This document shows, one piece after another, positions 55,989 through 64,000 of a stretch of 64,000 nucleotides of DNA. Origin of the DNA: Romanomermis culicivorax (taxonomy: Eukaryota > Nematoda > Enoplea > Mermithida > Mermithidae); contig CAWUHX010000080.1 in assembly GCA_963922205.1 (NCBI GenBank), positions 814,814 through 878,813 of the forward strand, in the 5' to 3' direction. A program made the position numbers and the translations under genes. Numbering within the stretch: the first letter of the stretch is position 1; each line of letters begins with the position of its first letter. Below the pieces are notes generated by a model. It made no database searches. It had not been told where the DNA came from and worked only from the letters and a program-made list of their open reading frames with translations.

Positions 55989-57812
55989 ATCCCCATGGCC
56001 AGCCCATTCGAAGACCCAGATGCTATGAACACTCTGTGAAGGGCAAACAGCATCTTCAGGAAGAGGCCCATTATCCAAAATCTCACAAAACGCGTACGAC
56101 AGACGAACCTCGTATCAGGCGAATGCCGCCACCCAGTACCCTGCGTACTGAGGGCTGCAAAACGCCCAGCAAACGAACAACCTGTCACCGCGAACAACGT
56201 GATAAATAGAAAGCTCGTGAAGAGGCTCTTCAATCTTCACAGACCACTTCGACATGGCAACCAAAGGTCACATCCACAAAGACTGCTGCATCAGCTAAAC
56301 AAACACCACCTGCCCGCCACTCAGATAGCCACCGTTCATGCGACGAGTCACACTCTCGGGATGATCGCCACCATAAAGAAACCCAGTAGCCTCACGCCAC
56401 CAGCTGTGATAGCCGCCAACATGAACGCAGCGAAGATGCACCGCTGCACCGCACCCAAAGTGAGCAAACAGGTGCACTCAACAGGTTTCTACGAAGATGC
56501 TTACAAACACAGTTTCTGCCGATCACCACCAAAATTGACCGATTACATCAGCCCTTTGCATAGAGACGCCGAAATCCAAAAACCTATGGAAGCTCTGAAA
56601 AATCCGCTGAAAGCAGTATTCAAGGCCCTGTTACAGCTGCCACCCCCGATAGACGTGGAACCCGCCACGTCATCCTCAATGTTGCTTCCACCTACAGCCA
56701 TGTGGCAGCCACCCACAACCCCGACGTCCGCTACGACAACTAAGGTAACTCACACCACGTCGCTGCGGCCTATGGCCCCAATGTCGGCTCAGAGTGTCAC
56801 GCCCCCCAACCACAATTGGTTAAAACGACTAGACCAGTTCTCGGAGTTGATCCATCAGCCAGTTACCTGCCAAGTTTCAAACCACATTTGCCTAGTGAGG
56901 CAACCCGATTGCCAAATTACACGCACTTCTGAACCACCGGCTCGCCACGTTGTATTACACTGGCGACGCCCTGCCACCCGCAGCGTATCCATCCATCAGT
57001 TGAATTTTCACATTTTTCACACATTTTTTTCACACATCAATTTCTTCGGCCGCCTCGGTGTTCGCGTTACTATGGCCATTCACATTCACGCAATGAATGC
57101 TTCACTGGCTTTGTACCAATACTTCCGTGATCACTATCGCCCCACATACCAAAAACAGCAGCGGCCCATTTCTCATGACGTCGCTGCACTAATCCTGTGA
57201 TGGGTCGTGGGCCTGTGGGCCGAGGAGCTCGGCGTAGTCAATGCCATGCACACCGCCCACTTGGCTCTCTTTCTGTATGAAGCTCGTGGCATGGACAATC
57301 TGTCATGTCTATTCCAAGCCTATAACACCACTGTTGGCTTGATTGACAGCTGGATGGCCTATCCGCAATATTCACCATTTCCACAACTGCCCAAAATGCC
57401 CGATATTCAATGAATCTACCTCCAGTATCATAGCAAAACTGACTGTCCCATACCCCTGCTGCACCGGCACGATTTCTCCGCCCGGTGGAACTTGTTGCCA
57501 CCGGGACCACTGCCGCCAACAGGGTTGCCCTCAGCCCGCCCATTGTTGATAGCTATGCAACTGCTGCCCCGCTGTGTGAACCCCCTCTCACTGTTAAGCT
57601 CGCAAACTTACACTTTGTTTTCCCGCCGCCGCGATACCACCGACTACAGTTGCAATTGCCACCCTCTCTCTGTTTGTTTCGATGGCCATGACGATCCCGG
57701 TGACCCCCATGGTTATCACAACGACTGCTATCGCCAAGACAATGGCAATGGTCGCGACAACCAACAACCATCTCGATCCACCTCTGATACTTGCCATCAT
57801 GGCCACCATTGA
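55850..57812 (+). pseudogene. retrotransposon 3' ORF4, unknown protein (frameshifted)
   Basis: Protein-like sequence continues but alternates between frames 2 and 3. Frame 2 (about 55860-56460) is charged and repetitive: [27 protein letters not shown], then [20 protein letters not shown], with a TAG near 56207. Frame 3 (56460-56800) has [20 protein letters not shown] and Pro/Thr-rich text. Frame 2 then covers about 56820-57040, and frame 3 from 57041 gives [36 protein letters not shown], a TGA at 57198, [20 protein letters not shown] and a TGA at 57411. The last part is helical and conserved-looking. Domain unknown. The basic/acidic repeats suggest nucleic-acid or RNA-protein binding. Confidence 0.55.
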
Positions 57813-58377
57813 TTCGAAGCTTTTATACAGTAATATTCGTTTTTTCTTTTTGTTGTTTTCATTAACCCCGTTTAATTCCGATTGTTTTCTTTTTCTAATC
57901 TCTTTTGTGTGCTTTATTTTGTACTAGTTTCCCCAGCGCACGTGCAGCCGATGCTAAGACCACGCAGTAAGACGACTCGACATGTTCTACCATCACACGC
58001 CCTCACTTGCACCATTTTGTCCTTTCTGCCTCCGCAGCCACGTATCCATTTCCTTATCGCCCCCATCTTAGTGGCCGGCCTCACCCTCCCATCTGCATGG
58101 CGTCGTATGCTGGTGTGCTCCAGTATATCGGTGCAGATGGAGTGACAACGCCAGCTGCGGCACTGCTGAACTTAGGGCCTCGCTAATTGCAACTCCTGTT
58201 GGGAGGTCTCACCCTAGGCGCCCCAAAAATCGGCTCAAACAATCCCAACGACTCTGTTGGCCCCACTGCATGAAACTGAAGACCCCTTCGGCCACCCCAG
58301 TGACAGCCAGTAGTGGTGGTGCCTTTCCCCTTGCACCTTTTAGTTATTTCTTGTAGATCGCTTAGGGCGATCTACCG
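57813..58377 (+). other. 3' untranslated region of the retrotransposon
   Basis: T-rich stretch at 57835-57930 followed by C-rich sequence without a sustained frame, up to the purine tract. Confidence 0.5.
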
Positions 58378-58391
58378 CAAGGGGGAAGGGA
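58378..58391 (+). other. polypurine tract
   Basis: CAAGGGGGAAGGGA directly abuts the 3' LTR. Such tracts prime plus-strand DNA synthesis in LTR elements. Confidence 0.8.
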
Positions 58392-58940
58392 TGTTGTTGT
58401 GTGTTTCGGCTGATTTTTATCATTTTGTCCAACCGCGTATGAGGCCTGCAGGTAGCAAGTGGAGTGAGCAATGCAGACCATCAAAAGTCGTCTTACTGTA
58501 GTGCATGTTGGTACGCGTGCACTGGCTCCCTCTCAGTGTATCCTTTTTTATTATTATTCGTATATTTTTCATTATTGAATGTGTGCCCCGCTGGCCACTT
58601 TATCTTCACTCGACGCCTCCCCGCATGCATGTCATCATTTTGTTTTTCTCGCAGTGCATGGGAGTGAAATTGTTTGTTTTTCGCGTTTGTAAGTAAGTAG
58701 TCTTTTATTGCATAAGTAAATTTGAAAGAAAGGATTTCCCTTCTTGCATTTATTGAACTCGGGAGACAATTAAGGAAATATCTTTTCCTTAATTGGTGGG
58801 ATAATTAGTGTCGGGTTTAAGTACGATTGATTTAGTTAATCCGGTAAGCCTGGGTGTGGGAAAGATGTAGATTAAGGACGAACCCTGGGATCCCCATCCT
58901 GCCTGGCTTATCAGTCCCCGACTTATTCTCAAATACAACA
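58392..58940 (+). repeat. 3' LTR (549 bp)
   Basis: TGTTGTTGTGTGTTTCGGC at the start, AAATACAACA at the end. Aligned with the 5' LTR it shows scattered substitutions and a few small gaps (for example 44807 versus 58688), implying an old or moderately old insertion. Contains GGTAAGCC at 58843-58850. Confidence 0.9.
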
Positions 58941-58944
58941 CAAG

Positions 58945-59517
58945 CTCAGTAATTTTAAAATTGCAAATTTTGTTGGTTCCTATGCAACTGGATTCAAACT
59001 TTGTGCAGAAGAATTGTGTGAAGCATACTCCAGGTAAAGCATGTTCGTACTTGAATTATTTCCAGGCCTAACTTACAGAATGAGTGACTTCAAAATAACG
59101 GTTGTAATGTTTCATGTGAGTAAACTTATTTTTGCTGGATGTGACTGTAAAATGATATGTTAATGTGGTTTCTTCATATTATGACAATTATCTGTAAATA
59201 TCCCATGTGTAATGTTAGGGAAGGTGGTGAGAAGGATGAAATAGTAGAAGTAGCAATGCCTCAGGAATGAGGGCAAAGAGGTGCTACGGGACTTATAGGT
59301 ACTGGGGTACTCTAGGTAGGAATGGCCACTAATTAACCTCCACCTTCTATGTCATAGAGCCTATCACATAGAGTGACTGCCAGTGGATGATGAGAGAGAG
59401 TTGGAGAGGAGACGTCAAAAATCCTAGTCCTAGAAAGAGCCTTGTGAAGAGCTGGAACCTTAATCCTAATGGGGAGTACCTGGAGGGAGAAATCTGGTTG
59501 AAGACTGAAGGGGTAAA
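58945..59517. other. host spacer between two retroelements
   Basis: AT-rich with no recognisable gene. Confidence 0.4.
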
Positions 59518-61787
59518 TCAACAATAGAATAGGAGAGATAGAAAGAGAGTTGATGCCCAATCCCACTTAGTGTTTTGACGTTTGAGCCAGATGCAATCTT
59601 TGGTGTTGTGCTTACATGATTTGTGGGCATTGCACCAAAAGCCTGTTGATTGGTATTGGATAGGGCACAGGCGGTCTCGGCTTGCCAAACAGTCAAAACA
59701 GTCGCCATAAGTATCAGATGGTTGAGAATGTTGTCGATGGGGCAGGTCCCGAGCACTGTGTTGATATTCTTCCAGGTGATACCAGGATTGGCCTCTTTTG
59801 CGTTTGTGGTTCCAGCATTCGATTAGCTGCTCTAGCAGAATTTCTGTTCGTGGTTGTGGTTCTTCAAGAGAGACAGTTTTGCCAGGCACCTGCGACAGAT
59901 CCTGATTCTGTCAGTCGGCAGAGGGTTCATGGTCCAGGTGGCACTCCTGGGAACAGTCCATACTGTGAGGGCGGTCAAAGGGGTGAAAAGAAGGTTGGGG
60001 CCATCCTGGTGGTACAGCATCCAGTGCGACTTGGTTCACAAGAATATGTCACTTGGCCCTGTGATTTCCGCTTTCGTGGGGTTAAGGATGCTGCAGGCTT
60101 TGGCGAGGGTGTTGGCAAATTGTTGTAGGGTTGTAAAAGTTTTTGCTTGTTTGCCAATAGTCAGTTGATAAAAAACAGGCATTTTAGTTGAAAAGGTGTC
60201 AATTACTTGTTTCTGCAGAAAAGTTTGATCCTCATCTTGATACAACAACTGTGCGTATGTCATTACCTTACTCAAGAATGTGGCAGGTTCTTGTCCTGCT
60301 TCGGGAGTGATGGATGCAAGTTCGCCTTTAAGGGTCATTTGACCACATCATATCTTGTATCATATCCCTTGGCATATGGCGGGTAAGGGGGCGGAAAGCG
60401 CTCATTTTCACTTGATTTGATGCATCATATCCGAACTTGTTTTCAAGGTGAATAAAGAAGCATAGGAGGCGTTTATTGGTTGGGGCACCATCCATTATGA
60501 GCGGATGCATATTATCGACAATTGTTTTGATTTGGCAATCTTCTTCTCGGTGAGACAAGCAAGGAGGGTCGAACCGAGGCCGCAGATGATGGTAATAAAT
60601 GTTGGGTGGATAGTCCAAGAATCCAAATGGGTGGGCCATGGGTAGCAGGTGTTGCATCGGTGCAGTGCCCGGAATATCACCTTCGCCAGGGGTGGTAGGC
60701 GAAAATTCGTTATTATACAGGGTATCCATGGATGGAGCCTTCTTTTTGATTCATGCCGGAGGATGGCCATAAGCCAAAGCTGGCTCGGTTTAGTGAAAAG
60801 TGTGGTTGGGGATATAATATCACATGGCTCTTTGCTGTGAAACCGTGAGGTCGCTGGTAGTGGTCTAGGCGTTGGCAGGTTAGTGTGTGCTACTGCAGCC
60901 GCCATAGTTGTAGAAATGAGCTGTTGCATTTGTTCGACAAAGGCAGCAAAATGCGCATTCATTGTTTGAACTTGTTCCTGGATTTCATGTTGAACACGCA
61001 ATAGTTAGGCTTGAAATTGGTTGGAGATGGCGCCAATGATTTGATCGATGGTTTGTACGGTGGGAACATTGTTGATAATCCTCGCGATGGCCATATTAAG
61101 TTGCACGAGGGCATCACAGGCTTCTAATCGAAAGTTTTGGACTTTGTTTGCATTGGCAATGGCTAAACTGCTGCGGTGGTCCCAGGCAGGTGCTATGGTG
61201 GTGGCTAGGGCCAGTGCTGGATCTAGATTGATGAAGAATTCTGTTGAATCTGCGCAGTAGATGTTTGGGTCTATTTCTGGTTGCCCGGCATTTAATGGCA
61301 GCAGTATTTGAGATATGGCCGGTGTGCTAGCATCCTTAGTGGTGGCGGTATCTGAAACTTTGCCTGGGACTGGTTGTGCACCCAAATTTGGTGGTGGAGC
61401 AATTGTAGAGCTGGGTGGCACTTGCGTTGAGGTACTCCCATCTAAGGAGGCATTACTGAGAAAAGAAAGGGCGGATTGAAGATGGGCTCACCAAAGGCGG
61501 TGCAGGCAGTTGCATGGGACTGAAAGCAGTCGGCGGAATTTGCTGGTCAAGATTCAAAATATGGCACGTGGCATTTGAGGTGGCATTGGGACTGCTTGAT
61601 TGCGAATTCTGAAGGATTTGATCAGGTGGCGTATGTCTTACCGTCCGCATTTTCTTATGCAAATTGTAGAAGCCTTGCTGATAGCCTTGGGTGCAAGAGG
61701 GGTGTAGTCCATTTTCCAGAATTTAGAGGGAGGTTGGATGCAACGCAGCAGCAAGGAAAGGAAGCCTGCAAACCAAGCAGTCACCAA
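59518..61787 (-). pseudogene. inverted gag remnant of a related gypsy element
   Basis: Read on -, fragments in several frames follow the gag of the 44.5-kb element in order: a Pro/Ala/Thr-rich start (from about 61660), [20 protein letters not shown] (about 61060-61005), [16 protein letters not shown] (60729), IVDNMHPLIMDGAPTNKRLL (about 60520-60460), [20 protein letters not shown] (about 60275-60215), then a leader to the knuckle CNAHKSCKHNTKDC (about 59634-59593) and KRQNTKWD. At least three frameshifts and a stop (61005) break it. pol is missing beyond 59518. Divergence from the large element is high, so it is a different subfamily. Confidence 0.75.
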
Positions 61788-62090
61788 TGTTGTATTTACA
61801 CTTTGCATTGGGTCTTTTGGATGAAGGCAAGCAGGAGTTGGGTCCATGGATCATCCTTAATGCACTTGTTTCCAACACCCAGGCTCACCCGATTAACTAA
61901 TTAATCAAAGTACTTAAATCCCACAAAAGTTTAACCCAAATTAGAAAACTTTCGGCTTCCTAATTTGAATTCCCAAAGAGCTAAATCAAAAGAGGGGAAC
62001 ATTCTACTGCTACTTTTTACCTATCCAAAATAATGCACTTACTTACAGAAACCACTGCATGGGCGTGAAAAAAAAACACACCAGGTACCT
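61788..62090 (-). repeat. partial LTR of the inverted gag remnant
   Basis: On -, it ends TACAAATACAACA-like at 61788 (AAATACAACA) and carries AATCGGGTGAGCCTGGGTG with the same donor-like site at 61887-61888. The 5' part of the LTR is missing: similarity fades near 62090, so the element was truncated or broken there. No target duplication found. Confidence 0.6.
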
Positions 62091-62183
62091 GAATTACCCC
62101 AGTACAATTTCGGTGGTAGAAAAATTGACTGCCTTAATTCGATTGGTCAGAAAAATGTAGTTTACAGCATCTTAACTGCAAAT

Positions 62184-62322
62184 CTAAGCCTAAGCCTAAG
62201 CCTAAGCCTGAGCCTGAGCTTAAGCCTGAGCCTATGCCTAAGCCTACGCCTAAGCCTAAGCCTAAGCCTAAACCTAAGCCTAAACCTAAGCCTAAACCCA
62301 AGCCTAAATCTATGCTTAAACC
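62184..62322 (-). repeat. interstitial telomere-like array (TTAGGC)n
   Basis: About 23 hexamers of GCCTAA on + (TTAGGC on -), the canonical nematode telomere unit, with variants GCCTGA, GCTTAA, GCCTAC, ACCTAA. The apparent Lys-Pro reading frame across it is an artefact of the repeat. The degeneration indicates an old internal site. Confidence 0.85.
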
Positions 62323-63115
62323 AAAGCCAGAAAATCAGTCAGAACGAAAAATAGGGGGCCAGACCTTGGATGGGCTGAATGGAGTTCTAGTAATGTCATC
62401 TGTGATGATCTGTTGGTACTTGTCATAAGTTAATGAGGAATTTTGAAAATTGATTGATGTCAGGATTATGAGGCTTGCTCTGGACTTGATTGAATCTTGT
62501 TGATGTTTAAACATTTAGAGATTCTATGTGCAAATTATTGAATTGAGTTTCTATTGTGGTGTCAATCTTGTGATTTTTATGTTTAAAGTCATCAGCTGTA
62601 TGTTTTGATTAGCCTATAAAGATATTATACAACAAGCCTGAGCCTGGGTCTGGAGAAAAATTCAGGCCCAGGCAGGTGAAACTTTGAGCCCGGTTGACCA
62701 CTGCCTTTCCAGACATTGGTTCTTGGAGAAGTCAGGTCAGAGATAAATTGTTAAGGGTATCTCCTGCCTAGTGTAGATATGATTCTGAAAAGGTGCAGAT
62801 TAATAGTCTGTTTTTCTTTAAATGCTTCCAAATAATGAAAGTGGAAAGCAAGTGGTATTGTAAAAGTTAGATGGGGGTTGTGTTACACAAAGGTTAGGTT
62901 ACAGTAGCAGGAATCACACAATCGGAAAATTTCTACAGTGAGAGCAAATTGAGATGGTAGGAAAATCAGGAGTTACGGTTGGAAGCTGACTCTAATGGTA
63001 TTACTGTAGGTGCAGAAATCAAATCAGGTTGATTTCTGAAATCCAAACAGGTTGAAGTCTGCAAGGATTACTGTAAACTTAGATAGGAACTTGTAAATAG
63101 GGAGGAAAACTCAAT
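62323..63115. other. intergenic region, no gene recognised
   Basis: Contains the 65-bp repeat near 62800 (AGTCTGTTTTTCTTTAAATGC) matching 7465-7530. A GCCTGAGCCTGGGTCTGG word near 62635 resembles the hexamer array. Otherwise plain. Confidence 0.4.
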
Positions 63116-63310
63116 TTGGAATGGAATCTATGGACAACTTCTATTCTCTCTTTGAACCTCAAAGTCGATATACCCATTCTCATTACTGATTTATTGGCGG
63201 GCACCCTGACCCAAAACAATGGCAAAGGCCGTGACAAATATTTACAAGGCCAAGCATGGAAAACGACAAGCGAAAACGAAATCCCAAATGAAATTCCCGA
63301 AAAGGTGTGG
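63116..63310 (+). CDS. possible coding exon, unknown
   Basis: A stop-free frame reads LNLKVDIPILITDLLAGTLT, then NNGKGRDKYLQGQAWKTTSE and NEIPNEIPEK, and meets a donor-like AAAAG|GTGTGG at 63304. Composition and periodicity are protein-like. A weak acceptor (CTCTCTTTGAACCTCAAAG) lies near 63163. No family recognised. Confidence 0.3.
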
Positions 63311-64000
63311 CAAAGCATAGCAATATATACTTGAAATGTTGCATAAAAACAAACATAGAAAGTTATGTTGGAATTTCATGATAATCTTCTTTTTGATCAC
63401 ATTGTAACGTACCTGCTAAAGCAGTACTGTAAATATATAGCATACTGTATGTGATAGACATTTATTAAATATTATTTCATTTTCATATTTTATCATCTCA
63501 AGGGTGTCTGGGATTCACACCCAAACATTCCTATAAAATTATGTGAAGTACTTTATTTTGATCCGTTCACACCCCGGTAGCCCAATGAAGATGCCCCAAT
63601 TAATTTGCACAAACAGCAGCTGGTCCCCTAGAACCTACACTAAACTACACATTCCACGGCTACCAAAATCCCCCATAAAAATCGTAAACAACACCTGCAC
63701 ACAGTAAAATAAGTAAAAGCCCCGCCAGACAATAGTCTCAAGTGTAACAGTAGCGACGGCCCCACAAAACATGTGTATTCAGAGAAACAGATACAGGAAG
63801 CATGCACAGAAGCACAAAGGTGTGGCTAAGCCCACCATAGGAAGCAAGCAATACACGACAAGCATACCATACTAGAAAAGCGTTAAAGGGCGTGACTAAG
63901 TAAGCATGAAAAGCAAAGCAGGAAGTGACGATAGGTGGAAGAAGATGGACAGAAGCACGACCTCCCGCGATGCATGGGGGAGTGGCCAAAAACGTCACAT
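63311..64000. other. right edge, possible LTR start, no gene recognised
   Basis: From about 63404 (TGTAACGTACCTGC) the sequence becomes LTR-like with AATAAA-type words, and from 63560 it is GC-richer. It could be a truncated LTR cut by the window edge, but no partner or end is visible. Confidence 0.25.

Larger units (their letters stand above)
44493..58940 (+). mobile_element. full-length Ty3/gypsy LTR retrotransposon, 14.4 kb
   Basis: Two near-identical LTRs (44493-45050 and 58392-58940) in direct orientation, target duplication CAAG on both sides (44489-44492, 58941-58944), a primer-binding-like site after the 5' LTR and a purine tract before the 3' LTR. Gene order gag, protease, RT, RNase H, integrase is that of Ty3/gypsy. 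About 6.3 kb of further coding-like sequence follows integrase, making it two to three times the usual length. Stops, frameshifts, a 175-bp duplication and a changed RT active site make it inactive. The interior GC content is clearly higher than that of the host DNA. Confidence 0.9.

Noticed and set aside
57553-57809. Minus-strand frames rich in Gly, Arg, Val, Ala
   Set aside because: Antisense of C/A-rich repeat-like coding sequence; no start context or motif.
53160-57812. Envelope gene in the gypsy element
   Set aside because: The 3' frames lack a signal peptide, furin-like site and membrane anchor; charged and Pro-rich text argues against a glycoprotein.
62234-62428. Lys-Pro repeat protein frame
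   Set aside because: It is simply the GCCTAA hexamer read as codons; the telomere-like array explains it.

Overview
The window looks like AT-rich, repeat-dense chromosomal DNA from an invertebrate, most likely a nematode. Three things point there: a split seven-transmembrane receptor resembling nematode serpentine (srsx-like) chemoreceptors, an interstitial array of the nematode telomere hexamer TTAGGC (reading GCCTAA on +), and host genes split by very long introns. A basal (enoplean, mermithid-type) nematode is my guess; it is not proven by the sequence. No rRNA, tRNA, CRISPR array or bacterial operon was seen.

Host genes are few. (1) An ATP-grasp ligase gene on + has three coding exons (6038-6518, 11610-11924, 12749-13311) that join in frame into 452 residues; intron 1 is about 5.1 kb and filled with transposon relics. 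(2) A GPCR gene on - has exon A (39486-38971, TM1-TM3) and exon B (32642-32049, remaining membrane segments), phase-compatible, with a 6.3 kb intron holding two solo LTRs, a satellite-like array and an inverted-repeat transposon. Orphan exon candidates lie at 29206-29434 (+), 28663-28905 (-), 20020-20240 (+) and 63116-63310 (+).

Most of the rest is mobile DNA, often nested. 1-178: start of a mariner transposase (-). 2.9-5.4 kb: deleted mariner copy split by a 2 kb inverted-repeat element. 7.2 kb: a MITE with TA duplication. 8.7-11.2 kb: two more mariner relics. 15.9-17.3 kb: a second copy of the MITE split by a 5'-truncated LINE. 20.25-21.7 kb: solo LTR. 21.97-25.44 kb: hAT-like element carrying a broken, internally inverted gene of a C2H2-containing family. 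29.5-31.1 kb: large foldback element split by a solo LTR. 34.1-36.3 kb: about 100-bp tandem array split by a solo LTR. 37.7-38.2 kb: solo LTR. 41.6-43.6 kb: compound inverted-repeat element.

44.49-58.94 kb is a complete-length Ty3/gypsy retrotransposon of 14.4 kb with near-identical LTRs, a 4-bp target duplication (CAAG), gag, protease, reverse transcriptase, RNase H and integrase, followed by about 6.3 kb of additional, element-like coding sequence (two decayed frames of unknown function) before the polypurine tract. It is broken by stops, frameshifts, a 175-bp duplication and a lost catalytic Asp. 59.5-62.1 kb is an inverted gag remnant of a related element. The telomere-like array lies immediately beyond it at 62.2 kb.
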